This document shows, one piece after another, positions 38,488 through 47,772 of a DNA stretch of 64,000 bases. Position 1 is the stretch's first letter; each line of letters begins with the position of its first letter. The DNA comes from an uncultured Bacteroides sp. (GTDB taxonomy: Bacteria > Bacteroidota > Bacteroidia > Bacteroidales > Bacteroidaceae). The translations under genes were made by a program, and so were the position numbers. Under the pieces are notes generated by a model that was given only the letters and a program-made list of their open reading frames with translations, was not told where the DNA came from and made no database searches. The DNA is taken from the NCBI GenBank assembly GCA_902388495.1, contig CABMPP010000002.1, forward strand, positions 186,001 to 250,000, read 5' to 3'.

Positions 38488-39683
38488 TTCTCCAAATCTC
38501 TTTTACGCATCAGTCCTTCCAGGAAGTAATAATCGGCATAGTTCAAAGGTACATCGATTTCGGCACCATGAGGAATACTGCCTACAGAGTGCATCAGGAT
38601 GAAGTTTCCGTTGGTTCCTACCTTTGCACGGTAAGCGGGAGAACCAAGACTTTGCATGATCCGGTCGGCTGTTTCCTTGTATCCCTTGTCCGGCAGGTAA
38701 GTGCTCAGTTCGTAAAGGGCGGAGGCGGTACATGCGGCGGCAGAAGCGTCACGAGGTTCGTTGGGGATGTTGGGGGCATCGTAGTCCCAATAGGGAACCA
38801 AATCCTCGGGAAGGTTCTTATTGTTGAAGATGAAGTTGTAGACCTTCTCGGCCTGATCCAAATATTTGGCATCGTGCGTGTAGCGGTAGCACATGGTGTA
38901 GCCGTAGAGAGCCCATGCCTGTCCGCGTGCCCAAGCCGATTCGTCGGCATAACCCTGCGCTGTCTGTTTCTTGCGCACGGCGCCGGTTTCCGGATCATAG
39001 TCCACTACATGATAGCAGCTGTTATCGGCACGGAAGTGGTTGGCCATCGTAGTATCGGCATGCTTCCGGGCTATATTATAAAAGGTGGAGTCGCCGGACA
39101 GCCTGGTAGCCTCGAACAGCAGTTCCAGGTTCATCATATTATCAATGATAACGGGGCATTTCCAACCGCGTTCGGCCTGCCAGCCCTTGTCGGCATCCCA
39201 TGACTGGAGAACTCCGGCAGCGGGACGGAAACGGGTAGACAGAGACTTGGCAGTCTGTATGATGACCGGTTTATACGCTTCTTTATTGGCAAAACGGTAG
39301 CCGTTCAGGTAGCTGGCGCCAATCATGAAGCCTACGTCATGGTGCCAGGTGAGGTATTGTACAGAGTCCAGCGCTTCGGTATATTTCTCGGCCAGGGGCA
39401 GCCACTTCTTGTCACCGGTCAGCTCGTAGGTATACCAGATATTACCGGGGAAAAAACCGGAACACCAGTCATCGATCGGTACATAGACAATGCTGCCGTC
39501 TTTGTTGATGGTACGCGGGTTCAAAATCTTACCGGATTGTTCGATAATGTCTGTCTGGATTGTTTCCTGAGCCACGGCATTATCAATGTTTTCTTGGATG
39601 AAGTTGCTTTCGGCCTGCTTTTGCCCTGCGCAACCAGCCAGTACAAGGAGGGAAATTCCCAATGTAGTGAGGACTGTTTTCAT
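38484..39683 (-). CDS. GH88 unsaturated glucuronyl hydrolase, lipoprotein
   Basis: Glycoside hydrolase family 88 enzyme (399 residues) that removes the 4,5-unsaturated uronic acid from lyase-made oligosaccharides by hydrating its double bond. The fold is an (alpha/alpha)6 barrel. The catalytic Asp pair is Asp116 in HHDVGF and Asp181 in VIIDNMMNL. Further conserved features are SAWARGQAW and PRDASAAA. The longer frame starts at 39728, but the promoter box overlaps that point. The ATG at 39683 begins a lipoprotein signal (LVLAGC) and is chosen. It is first in a two-gene operon, overlapping the sulfatase start. Substrate is probably a glycosaminoglycan disaccharide; GH105 rhamnogalacturonyl hydrolases are related, but the motif set favours GH88. 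Confidence 0.93.
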   Translation of the reverse strand: MKTVLTTLGISLLVLAGCAGQKQAESNFIQENIDNAVAQETIQTDIIEQSGKILNPRTINKDGSIVYVPIDDWCSGFFPGNIWYTYELTGDKKWLPLAEKYTEALDSVQYLTWHHDVGFMIGASYLNGYRFANKEAYKPVIIQTAKSLSTRFRPAAGVLQSWDADKGWQAERGWKCPVIIDNMMNLELLFEATRLSGDSTFYNIARKHADTTMANHFRADNSCYHVVDYDPETGAVRKKQTAQGYADESAWARGQAWALYGYTMCYRYTHDAKYLDQAEKVYNFIFNNKNLPEDLVPYWDYDAPNIPNEPRDASAAACTASALYELSTYLPDKGYKETADRIMQSLGSPAYRAKVGTNGNFILMHSVGSIPHGAEIDVPLNYADYYFLEGLMRKRDLEK

Positions 39684-39724
39684 AATAAGGGATTTATTTA
39701 TTAAAGTTTTGTGATTTCTCTGTT

Positions 39725-39732
39725 GCAAAAGT
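39725..39732 (-). promoter_or_regulatory. Bacteroides -7 promoter element for GH88-sulfatase
   Basis: The minus strand reads TACTTTTG (TAnnTTTG), 42 bp before the GH88 ATG. Confidence 0.6.
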
Positions 39733-39788
39733 AGGGCAAGTTTACAGAATTGACCCTCACAAATAATCCAATTAATGGGTAAAATCGT

Positions 39789-39796
39789 TACTTTTG
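39789..39796 (+). promoter_or_regulatory. Bacteroides -7 promoter element for thioesterase
   Basis: TACTTTTG matches TAnnTTTG, 54 bp before the thioesterase start and divergent from the GH88 promoter. Confidence 0.6.
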
Positions 39797-39849
39797 CATC
39801 CGAAATCGTGTTTTTTCACAAGCAAATCACTAATAACCACTAAATAAGT

Positions 39850-40254
39850 ATGACCCCACAAGAGTTTTTCAAGAATGACCGTTTTGCCGAAAGTACAGGC
39901 ATAGAACTGTTGGAAATAAAGGAAGGATATAGCAAAGCCCGCCTGGTAATCACCGAAGAACACCTAAATGCCGGACACCGCACACAGGGCGGAGCGCTCT
40001 TCACCCTTGCCGACCTGGCACTGGCCGCTGCCGCCAATTCACACGGGGCACTGGCTTTCTCGCTCTCTTCCAATATCACCTTCCTGCGCAGCAGCGGACC
40101 GGGCGATACACTATACGCCGAAGCCCGCGAACGATACATTGGCCGCACCACCGGTTATTATCAGATTGATATCACCAATCAAAAAGGGGATTTGATAGCT
40201 ACCTTTGAATCGAGTGTGTTCAGGAAGGGAGACGCACTGCCGTTCCAGCTCTGA
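39850..40254 (+). CDS. Hotdog-fold acyl-CoA thioesterase, PaaI type
   Basis: Cytoplasmic thioesterase of 134 residues with a single hotdog domain. The diagnostic segment HLNAGHRTQGGALFTLADLA contains the conserved Gly-Gly and Asp/Glu area of PaaI-type enzymes. SSNITFLRSSGPGD and the C-terminal ATFESSVFRKGDALPF strand complete the fold. The likely reaction is hydrolysis of an acyl- or aryl-CoA ester; 4-hydroxybenzoyl-CoA-type and PaaI substrates cannot be told apart here. It has its own promoter and converges on the 40259 gene with only four bases between stops. Confidence 0.9.
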   Translation: MTPQEFFKNDRFAESTGIELLEIKEGYSKARLVITEEHLNAGHRTQGGALFTLADLALAAAANSHGALAFSLSSNITFLRSSGPGDTLYAEARERYIGRTTGYYQIDITNQKGDLIATFESSVFRKGDALPFQL

Positions 40255-40258
40255 ACTC

Positions 40259-41170
40259 TTATTTCTTCCCCACAATAGAGGTCATCGGATAGCGATTGCC
40301 CCTCACACTCTTAAAGAAAGCTTTCGCCGAGCCGAAGTTCAGATACATATCCAGGCGGATGGGGAGGTGATTCTTGTCATCAGACACAAAGAAAGTGATG
40401 ACTTCTTTCTCTTTCCCTTTCTTATATTCTACAAAAGAGAAGACCAGGCAACGGTAAATCGTATCATTGTTTGCCGTAACATTCTGCTTACCCCGATAAA
40501 TAAGGGTTTGTTCCTCCACCTTACGGCCCGTAGCCATAGGGAAAAGGATTTTATCACCTTCTTTAAAGGTATTCACATCATAAGAACGGGCTTGCGCCAA
40601 AATACTCAGCATATCAAAGATGCAACGCTCATCGCTATACTCCATTTCCTGAGGGTCACGGTCTAGCCAGGTCCGCTTCTGCTTCACATTCGCCGTACCG
40701 TTGTTATACGAGAACCACGCCTCGTCTACCGTATAGCGGCTGCCTTCTTCGGCTGCCTTACGAAAATAAAGCGGTTCCAGCTTGTCACTGACATAGCAAG
40801 TCAGTGTATCACGCATCTTAAAGAAGAAATCGGTCTTTTTACTACCCACACAGAGCAGGTTAAAGCGGAAAGCAGGCTCGGAATGATAGGTCGTAGCATT
40901 CGTCGTGAGGCTTGCCAACCCCACTTTCTTCCAAATGAACTTCCAGTTGAAATATAAATCGTACATCACGTGCTCGCCCGACTGGAATGCTTCATTCTTT
41001 GCCGTACATTGAGCTTGAACAGACTGGGAGGCTCCGAAACCAATCACTACTCCCATTACCAATAGAACGAACAACCGCTTCTGCCTAATAACTATAGCCC
41101 CGACCGCTGTTGCGGCCGCTGCTGTTATTGCGGTTATTCTTGTTTTTGTTCTTGTTTTTCTTGTCTTCAT
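40259..41170 (-). CDS. Exported DUF3108-like protein
   Basis: Protein of up to 303 residues. Residues 29-55 form a signal peptide (RQKR then a hydrophobic core ending SVQAQC). The mature part (SGEHVMYDLYFNWKFIWKKVGLASL) matches the Bacteroidetes DUF3108 family of periplasmic beta-rich proteins with no known function. The start is odd. The only ATG giving a charged signal-peptide n-region lies at 41170, 86 bp inside the upstream gene, and the first 27 residues are a shifted reading of that gene's Lys/Asn-rich tail. Alternatives are TTG at 41074 and ATG at 41056, both lacking positive residues. It is co-directional and overlapping with the 41085-43043 gene, so co-expression is likely. Confidence 0.8.
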   Translation of the reverse strand: MKTRKTRTKTRITAITAAAATAVGAIVIRQKRLFVLLVMGVVIGFGASQSVQAQCTAKNEAFQSGEHVMYDLYFNWKFIWKKVGLASLTTNATTYHSEPAFRFNLLCVGSKKTDFFFKMRDTLTCYVSDKLEPLYFRKAAEEGSRYTVDEAWFSYNNGTANVKQKRTWLDRDPQEMEYSDERCIFDMLSILAQARSYDVNTFKEGDKILFPMATGRKVEEQTLIYRGKQNVTANNDTIYRCLVFSFVEYKKGKEKEVITFFVSDDKNHLPIRLDMYLNFGSAKAFFKSVRGNRYPMTSIVGKK

Positions 41171-43043
41171 CTGGTTTTTGTTTTTTTAGTTCGTCCGGTT
41201 TTTGCTTATCCAGGGTCTTTGCATGAACGTCCCAATTCTGAGTCAGTTCAAAGTTTGCTTTAAGCTCCAAAACCTGCGGATAATAATAAACCATTTCCGG
41301 TTGGCGTTTCTCGGCATAGTCTCCCGTATCCCAAACGCCATTCCCGTTTGTATCATTAATCAATCGTGCTCCGTACTTACCCGGATTCAAAAAGTAGAAA
41401 TCGGCTTTGCCGTCCACTACCGGCACCGTACGCAGCACTTTGTCCGATCCGTCCAGCAACTCTACGAATGCCAGCGAATCGGCGCCGCTTACATTAAAGA
41501 AGATCTGTCCGTATTCATCCAGCTTCTTTGCCTTGAATTCCTTCTTTATCTTGTCGGTGAACAAACCATACAAGCCATGTATGGCAGCAGAATCCACCTC
41601 AAAGGAGTAGCTTTCTCCGGGTTCCCACTCGGCAAACACGTTATATCGTTTTATGTCGAGCGAGTCATGGACAAGGTCGAACGGAATATCCTGCCACAAC
41701 GAATCGACTTTCAACTTCACATGGAAGGCAGCAGTGTCTACACTTGCCACCGGCTCTTCAAAGGATAAAGTGATGTAATCGTATACATCCATTGCAGAGG
41801 GCACGTATTGGTCTGCTTTGAGGAATTCAATGGGTTCCGGTGCTTCGGTACCTTCTTCATCGGCTTTCTTCTTCTTTTTCTTATCCCGCTCTTTCTGTTC
41901 CTTTTCTTTTGCTTCCTGAATCTGCTTCTGCTGCTTGGCATAAGTCAGTTTAGCCAGTAAGTTCAAAGTATCGGTGCGGGGTACCAGTTGTTGCAGGCTA
42001 TCCGTATATAGATAAGTGAGGCTCATCTTCAAAGTATCCTGTTTGTAGAGCAGGGAGTCTTTTATCCAATAATGAATCGTATCGTTACGTCCGGTAGTCT
42101 GTTCTACAACAAACGCATCCTTCTCGTCAAAATTCAGTCCTTTCAGCAGTGGTAGGGTGTCCGCCGGAGCCGTAAAGTAGAAGGAGAATTTCTGGGGAGT
42201 GAGGCGTTCGCTCTTTGCCAGACGCTGCGTGAAGTATTTTTCCTTAAAGCTGCGCAGCAGCACGTCATCCGGCAGGTAGTAGGTATACTTCCGTTCCACG
42301 ATGGTATCTACCGTCAACGAGTCCACCCAAGTGGTATCCTGGCGCACACGCTCTTCCATGGAAGGGATGATAATGGAATCGCCGAAAGCTATGATTTCCG
42401 TCGGCTGGGAGTAAGCAAAATTCTGGTCGGCATCCTGCAAACCGTAGATGCGGTACTTACCGGGAGCTACTCCACGGATGGAGAATTGCCCGCGACTATC
42501 GGTACGCCCCACTCTTTCAAAAGGAAGCTTCGTAAAAGCCGAGTCTGCCAGATTGGAATGCAGGCCTACCAGCATCCCCTTTACCGGTTCCAGATTCGCA
42601 GCATTCAGCAGGGTACCGGCCACCGCCATAGAGTCGAGCCTTTCGCCCGTAGAGAAAGAATACGAGAAGTTCTCCAGCGGATTGCCTTCGTTATTGTCCT
42701 GAATGGCATCGCCAAAGTCTATCGTATAAGTGGTGTTAGCCTTCAACGTATCTTGCAAGGTGATGACAACTTTCTTGCCGCTGGCCTTTATTTCGGGCTG
42801 TTGCACCTGGGGAGGAGATATTACAATCTTCTCATTGGGCTTGTCGAGTTTGATGAATTCATCGAACACAATCGATATCTTATTCTTGTCGTTATGGAGT
42901 CCACCCGGCGCCGGGGTACTGGAAATAAAACGCGGAGGGGTCTCATCAAGAGGTCCTCCCTCGATGCGGCCTACACTGGCGCAAGAATAGAGTACAGCCC
43001 CTATAGCGACAGCCCCCAACAACCTGCGGAAAAGCGGTTTCAT
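41085..43043 (-). CDS. Ig-like (Big_5) envelope lipoprotein
   Basis: Outer-membrane or periplasmic lipoprotein of 652 residues. The lipobox is LYSC. An N-terminal Big_5-type Ig domain follows (GGPLDETPPRFISSTPAPG to FSYSFSTG, about 22-125), then a carboxypeptidase-regulatory-like domain (GRTDSRGQFSIRGVAPGKYRIYGLQD, about 165-215), a long beta-rich region with a Lys/Glu-rich coiled segment near 375-400, a second similar module (VDGKADFYFLNPGKYGARLINDTNGNG), and a Lys/Asn/Arg-rich C-terminal tail. The start at 43043 is chosen because a TATTTTTG promoter at 43075-43082 excludes the longer frame. Function is unknown; such proteins are common in Bacteroidetes envelopes. The tail overlaps the next gene. 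Confidence 0.82.
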   Translation of the reverse strand: MKPLFRRLLGAVAIGAVLYSCASVGRIEGGPLDETPPRFISSTPAPGGLHNDKNKISIVFDEFIKLDKPNEKIVISPPQVQQPEIKASGKKVVITLQDTLKANTTYTIDFGDAIQDNNEGNPLENFSYSFSTGERLDSMAVAGTLLNAANLEPVKGMLVGLHSNLADSAFTKLPFERVGRTDSRGQFSIRGVAPGKYRIYGLQDADQNFAYSQPTEIIAFGDSIIIPSMEERVRQDTTWVDSLTVDTIVERKYTYYLPDDVLLRSFKEKYFTQRLAKSERLTPQKFSFYFTAPADTLPLLKGLNFDEKDAFVVEQTTGRNDTIHYWIKDSLLYKQDTLKMSLTYLYTDSLQQLVPRTDTLNLLAKLTYAKQQKQIQEAKEKEQKERDKKKKKKADEEGTEAPEPIEFLKADQYVPSAMDVYDYITLSFEEPVASVDTAAFHVKLKVDSLWQDIPFDLVHDSLDIKRYNVFAEWEPGESYSFEVDSAAIHGLYGLFTDKIKKEFKAKKLDEYGQIFFNVSGADSLAFVELLDGSDKVLRTVPVVDGKADFYFLNPGKYGARLINDTNGNGVWDTGDYAEKRQPEMVYYYPQVLELKANFELTQNWDVHAKTLDKQKPDELKKQKPDEDKKNKNKNKNNRNNSSGRNSGRGYSY

Positions 43044-43074
43044 CTTATTATGATGTTTACAGTCTAACATGCTG

Positions 43075-43082
43075 CAAAAATA
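43075..43082 (-). promoter_or_regulatory. Bacteroides -7 promoter element for Ig-like lipoprotein
   Basis: The minus strand reads TATTTTTG, 32 bp before the ATG at 43043; initiation would fall near 43068. The remaining ~140 bp up to the efflux operator show no further clear signal. Confidence 0.6.
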
Positions 43083-43223
43083 AGGGTTCTCCGAGAATTA
43101 GCAGTATGCTTTACAGTATTTTAATGTAAAAACAAGCATTTGTTTTTATCCATGTATAAAACATAGTTAAAAAAGAAGGCATTACTCACCTTATATACTA
43201 AGAAAAGAATAATTTTGCGGACG

Positions 43224-43249
43224 AAAACTGAACAGGGGTGTTCAGTTTT
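43224..43249. promoter_or_regulatory. Perfect 11-bp inverted repeat at the efflux promoter
   Basis: AAAACTGAACA (43224-43234), GGGG, TGTTCAGTTTT (43239-43249). The repeat ends six bases before the -7 element at 43256, exactly where a repressor would block RNA polymerase. No gene ends nearby on the plus strand that would need a terminator here. A TetR-type operator is the likeliest meaning; no such regulator gene lies in the window. Confidence 0.6.
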
Positions 43250-43255
43250 CTTTTC

Positions 43256-43263
43256 TACCTTTG
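43256..43263 (+). promoter_or_regulatory. Bacteroides -7 promoter element of efflux operon
   Basis: TACCTTTG matches TAnnTTTG, 76 bp before the adaptor start at 43339. Confidence 0.6.
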
Positions 43264-43338
43264 TTGAGAAGCATGGATTACACACAGAACACTTATCAAA
43301 AGAAGAATATAAAAATTATACAGAGAATAAAAAAGAGT

Positions 43339-44514
43339 ATGAAGAGTAGATTAGTATTATTGGTATGTTGCCTGGCACTGCTCAGCAGTTGCGGACAAGG
43401 TGACAAAAGCACGGGCACAGCACCCGAATTTGCAGTAATCGAGGTGAAAACTACGACTGCTAACTTGACAAACAGCTACCCTGCTACCATCAAGGGTAAA
43501 CAAGATGTGGAAATCCGCCCGATGGTAAGCGGATTCATCACCAAACTACACGTGGACGAAGGTTCTGTAGTACGCAAAGGCCAAGTGTTGTTCAGCATTG
43601 ACCCCGTACAATATCAGGCTGCCGTAAACTCTGCCAAAGCTGCCGTTGAAACAGCAAAAGCTGCCGTAAACACGCAGGAACTCACCGTAAACAACAAGCG
43701 TGAACTGAACAGAAAGAACATCATCAGCGACTACGACTTGCAAATGGCCGAAAACCAGTTGGCACAGACCAAAGCGCAACTGGCACAAGCGGAAGCCCAA
43801 CTGGTAAACGCTAAGAACAATCTGTCCTATACCAGTGTGACCAGCCCCAGCGATGGTGTTGTAGGTACTGTTCCCTACCGTGTAGGTAGCCTGGTAAGCC
43901 CCTCTACAGCCACTCCTCTGACTACTGTTGCCGATATTTCCGAGATGTACGCTTACTTCTCCATGACCGAAAGACAACTGTTGTCTCAGATTCGTGAAGG
44001 CGGCAGCACCAAAGAAATCCTGGAAAAGATGCCCGATGTACAATTACAGCTTATCGACGGAACGATGTACGCCGACAGCGGACGCGTGGAAACCATCAGC
44101 GGCGTGATAGACCAGGCAACCGGTTCCGTAACAATGCGTGCCCTCTTCCCCAACAAGCACAATGTGCTGCGCAGCGGAAGCACCGGCAATGTAGTATTCC
44201 CCAACCCGATGGAAAATATTATCATGATACCGCAGTCGGCTACGACAGAGGTACAGGACAAGAAGTTCGTATTCGTCCTGCAGGGTGACAACACACTGAA
44301 GAATACGGAAATTAAAGTATTCAGCCTGAATGACGGCAAATACTATTACGTGACAAGCGGTCTGAAAGCAGGTGACAAGATTGTAATCGAAGGTGTACAG
44401 AACCTGAAAGACGGACAAACCATCAAGCCTATTACTCCTGCCGAGAAAGAAGCAGAGTATCAGAAAGCTTTGAAAGACCAAAAAGAAGGTAATATCCAGA
44501 CAGCGTTTAACTAA
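43339..44514 (+). CDS. RND efflux periplasmic adaptor, lipoprotein
   Basis: Membrane-fusion protein (391 residues) linking the inner-membrane RND pump to the outer-membrane channel. The lipobox LLSSC anchors it. A barrel-sandwich segment (VEIRPMVSGFITKLHVDEGSVVRKG), a helical hairpin rich in Ala/Gln/Asn (about 85-160), the second lipoyl half (DGVVGTVPYRVGSLVSP) and the beta-barrel and membrane-proximal parts follow in AcrA/MexA order. The frame extends 26 codons upstream, but the ATG at 43339 follows a purine-rich leader and starts a clean lipoprotein signal. It is first in a four-gene operon with the pump, outer-membrane factor and an lpxA-like gene. Substrate range is unknown. Confidence 0.93.
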   Translation: MKSRLVLLVCCLALLSSCGQGDKSTGTAPEFAVIEVKTTTANLTNSYPATIKGKQDVEIRPMVSGFITKLHVDEGSVVRKGQVLFSIDPVQYQAAVNSAKAAVETAKAAVNTQELTVNNKRELNRKNIISDYDLQMAENQLAQTKAQLAQAEAQLVNAKNNLSYTSVTSPSDGVVGTVPYRVGSLVSPSTATPLTTVADISEMYAYFSMTERQLLSQIREGGSTKEILEKMPDVQLQLIDGTMYADSGRVETISGVIDQATGSVTMRALFPNKHNVLRSGSTGNVVFPNPMENIIMIPQSATTEVQDKKFVFVLQGDNTLKNTEIKVFSLNDGKYYYVTSGLKAGDKIVIEGVQNLKDGQTIKPITPAEKEAEYQKALKDQKEGNIQTAFN

Positions 44515-44559
44515 TGATGGACTCTAATCATTAATCGTTGAACATTAAACATTGAAAAC

Positions 44560-47500
44560 ATGAAATTAGATAGATTTATTAACCGTCCGGTACTATCAAC
44601 GGTAATCTCCATCCTGATAGTGATACTGGGTCTTATTGGTCTGGCAACCTTGCCTATCACCCAATATCCGGACATCGCACCCCCTACCGTTTCGGTACGT
44701 GCCACCTATACCGGTGCCAATGCCCAAACGGTATTGAACTCTGTCATCGCACCGCTGGAGGACCAGATCAATGGTGTGGAGAACATGATGTACATGACCT
44801 CCAATGCCACCAACACTGGTTCCGGCGATATTTCCATTTACTTCAAGCAGGGTACCGACCCGGACATGGCAGCCGTCAACGTGCAGAACCGTGTCTCTAT
44901 GGCGCAAGGTCTGCTGCCTGCCGAGGTAACCAAAGTCGGTGTAACGACACAGAAAAGACAAACTTCCATGTTGATGGTAATGTCCATCTACGATGAAACC
45001 GACCAATACAACATCGAGTTCCTGGAAAACTACGCCAACATCAACCTTATTCCTGAGGTGAAGCGTATCAACGGTGTGGGTGATGCCATGGTGCTCGGTA
45101 CGGACTACTCCATGCGTATCTGGCTGAAGCCCGACATCATGGCGCAGTACAAGCTGATACCTAACGATGTAGCAGCTGTATTGGCAGAACAGAACATTGA
45201 AGCCGCTCCGGGACAGTTCGGTGAACGAGGCAAGCAGTCATTCCAATACACCATCCGCTATAAAGGACGTTTGCAACAGCCGCAGGAGTTCGAGAACATT
45301 GTTGTCAAAGCGCTGGAAAACGGCGAAGTGCTCCGTCTGAAAGATATTGCCGAAATTGAGCTGGGACGTCTGACATATAGCTTCAACAATACCGTAAACG
45401 GTCATAAGGCCGTCAGCTGTATCATCTTCCAGATGGCAGGTACCAATGCTACACAGACTATCAGTGACATTGAAAAACTGCTGGACAGCTATTCCGATAA
45501 ACTGCCTTCGGGCTTGAAGATAAACGTTGCCCAGAGTGCCAACGACTTCCTCTTCGCCTCTATCCACGAGGTTGTGAAGACATTGATCGAGGCATTTATC
45601 CTGGTATTTATCGTGGTATATATCTTCTTGCAGGATATGCGTTCCACGTTGATTCCGGCCATTGCCATCCCGGTAGCCCTGATTGCTACGTTCTTCGTAT
45701 TGAAACTGATTGGTTTCAGTATCAACTTGCTGACCCTCTCTGCGATGGTGCTCGCCATTGCGATTGTGGTCGATGATGCCATAGTCGTCGTCGAGGGCGT
45801 CCATGCGAAGCTGGACCAGGGGTATAAGTCTGCCCGTGCCGCTTCCATCGACGCCATGAGTGAATTGGGTGGTGCTATCGTTTCCATTACGCTGGTCATG
45901 ATGTCCGTGTTTATCCCGGTAAGCTTCATGGGTGGTACGGCAGGTACGTTCTACCGCCAGTTCGGTCTGACGATGGCTATCGCTATCGGTTTCTCGGCTT
46001 TGAATGCATTGACGCTGAGTCCGGCATTGTGTGCCATCTTCCTGAAACCCCACGAAGAACACGGCGAAAAGAAATCGACCTTCGTAAGCCGCTTCCATAC
46101 GGCATTCAATACCACTTACGACAACCTGTTGCAGAAGTACAAAAAGCGCGTGCTCTTCTTCATCCAGAAGAAGTGGTTGTCTTTAGGTCTGGTAGTAGGT
46201 TCCATCGTATTGCTGATTTTCTTCATGAAGATTACCCCGACCGGTATGGTGCCTAACGAAGATACAGGTACTATCATGGGTGTAGTAACCCTGCCTCCGG
46301 GCACATCACAGGAACGCGCCCAGGAAGTGCTGCACCGTGTGGACAGCCTGGTGGCTGCCGAACCTGCCGTCGAATCACGTACCTTAATCTCCGGTTATAG
46401 CTTTATCGGCGGCCAGGGACCTTCCTACGGTTCTATCATCATCAAATTGAAGAACTGGGAAGAACGCTCCACCATGCAGAACTCCAACATTGTTTATATC
46501 ACGCTCTTCATGCGTGCAAGGAAGATTATAAAGGAAGCACAGGTGCTGTTCTTTACTCCGCCTATGATTCCGGGTTACTCTGCATCCAGCGATATCGAGT
46601 TGAACATGCAGGATAAGACCGGTGGTGACTTGAACCACTTCTTCGACGTGGTAAACAGTTACACTGCCGCCCTGGAAGCACGTCCCGAAATCAACTCCGC
46701 CAAGACCAGCTTCAACCCGAACTTCCCGCAGTATATGCTGGACATCGACGCAGCAGCCTGTAAGAAAGCAGGCCTCAGCCCAAGCGACATCCTCAGCACC
46801 ATGCAGGGATACTTCGGCGGTCTGTATGCTTCTAACTTCAACAGCTACGGTAAGATGTACCGCGTAATGATACAAGCCGAACCCGAGGCAACGAAGAACC
46901 TCGAATCCCTGTCGAGCATCAAGGTGCGCAACGGCAATGAGATGGCACCCATCACCCAATTCGTTTCTATCAAGAAGGTGTACGGACCGGATATCATCAG
47001 CCGTTTCAACCTTTATACCTCTATGAAGGTGATGGTTGCTCCTGCCAGCGGTTATACTTCAGGTCAGGCACTGGCTGCCATCTCCGAAGTTGCGAAGGAA
47101 AACCTGCCTACCGGCTTTGCTTATGAGCTTGGTGGTATGGCGCGTGAAGAGTCCGAAACCAGTGGCAGCACCACCGGCCTGATCTTCGTGCTCTGCTTCG
47201 TGTTCGTTTACCTGTTGCTGAGTGCACAGTACGAAAGCTACATCCTGCCGCTTTCCGTATTGCTGTCCATTCCGTTCGGTTTGCTGGGTAGCTTCCTGTT
47301 TGTCAACGGTATGAGTGCCATCGGTAACATCTCCTTTATGAAGATGATTATGGGCTCCATGTCCAACGATATCTACATGCAGATTGCATTGATCATGTTG
47401 ATGGGTCTGTTGGCAAAGAATGCCATCCTGATTGTAGAGTTCGCCCTCGAACGCCGCAAGATGGGTATGAGCATTACATGGGCCGCCGTACTGGGTGCTG

Positions 47501-47772
47501 CCGCCCGTCTTCGTCCTATCTTGATGACGTCTCTGGCCATGATCGTAGGTTTGATTCCGTTGATGCTTGCTACCGGTGCAGGAGCCAATGGTAACCGTAC
47601 ACTGGGTACCTCGGCCATCGGCGGTATGTTAATCGGTATGATATTGCAGATTTTCGTAGTGCCCGCCCTGTTCGTAGCCTTCCAGTATCTGCAAGAGAAA
47701 TTCAAGCCGATGGAATGGGAAGATGTGGACAACTCCGATGCTGAACCGGAAATTGAACAGTATACTAAGTAG
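44560..47772 (+). CDS. RND multidrug efflux transporter, HAE1 type
   Basis: Proton-driven inner-membrane exporter (1070 residues) of the AcrB/MexB type. Twelve membrane segments lie in two halves: helix 1 near 10-30, a large periplasmic loop, helices 2-6, helix 7 near 545, a second loop, then helices 8-12. The proton-relay Asp pair is Asp405-Asp406 in TM4 (VVDDAIVVVEG), and FITRP-like FINRPV at the N-terminus, GTNATQT and the conserved GLLAKNAILIVEFA are present. The C-terminal tail is acidic. It follows the adaptor by 45 bp and precedes the outer-membrane factor by 45 bp. The family is certain; drug, bile acid or solvent as natural substrate is undetermined. Confidence 0.96.
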   Translation: MKLDRFINRPVLSTVISILIVILGLIGLATLPITQYPDIAPPTVSVRATYTGANAQTVLNSVIAPLEDQINGVENMMYMTSNATNTGSGDISIYFKQGTDPDMAAVNVQNRVSMAQGLLPAEVTKVGVTTQKRQTSMLMVMSIYDETDQYNIEFLENYANINLIPEVKRINGVGDAMVLGTDYSMRIWLKPDIMAQYKLIPNDVAAVLAEQNIEAAPGQFGERGKQSFQYTIRYKGRLQQPQEFENIVVKALENGEVLRLKDIAEIELGRLTYSFNNTVNGHKAVSCIIFQMAGTNATQTISDIEKLLDSYSDKLPSGLKINVAQSANDFLFASIHEVVKTLIEAFILVFIVVYIFLQDMRSTLIPAIAIPVALIATFFVLKLIGFSINLLTLSAMVLAIAIVVDDAIVVVEGVHAKLDQGYKSARAASIDAMSELGGAIVSITLVMMSVFIPVSFMGGTAGTFYRQFGLTMAIAIGFSALNALTLSPALCAIFLKPHEEHGEKKSTFVSRFHTAFNTTYDNLLQKYKKRVLFFIQKKWLSLGLVVGSIVLLIFFMKITPTGMVPNEDTGTIMGVVTLPPGTSQERAQEVLHRVDSLVAAEPAVESRTLISGYSFIGGQGPSYGSIIIKLKNWEERSTMQNSNIVYITLFMRARKIIKEAQVLFFTPPMIPGYSASSDIELNMQDKTGGDLNHFFDVVNSYTAALEARPEINSAKTSFNPNFPQYMLDIDAAACKKAGLSPSDILSTMQGYFGGLYASNFNSYGKMYRVMIQAEPEATKNLESLSSIKVRNGNEMAPITQFVSIKKVYGPDIISRFNLYTSMKVMVAPASGYTSGQALAAISEVAKENLPTGFAYELGGMAREESETSGSTTGLIFVLCFVFVYLLLSAQYESYILPLSVLLSIPFGLLGSFLFVNGMSAIGNISFMKMIMGSMSNDIYMQIALIMLMGLLAKNAILIVEFALERRKMGMSITWAAVLGAAARLRPILMTSLAMIVGLIPLMLATGAGANGNRTLGTSAIGGMLIGMILQIFVVPALFVAFQYLQEKFKPMEWEDVDNSDAEPEIEQYTK

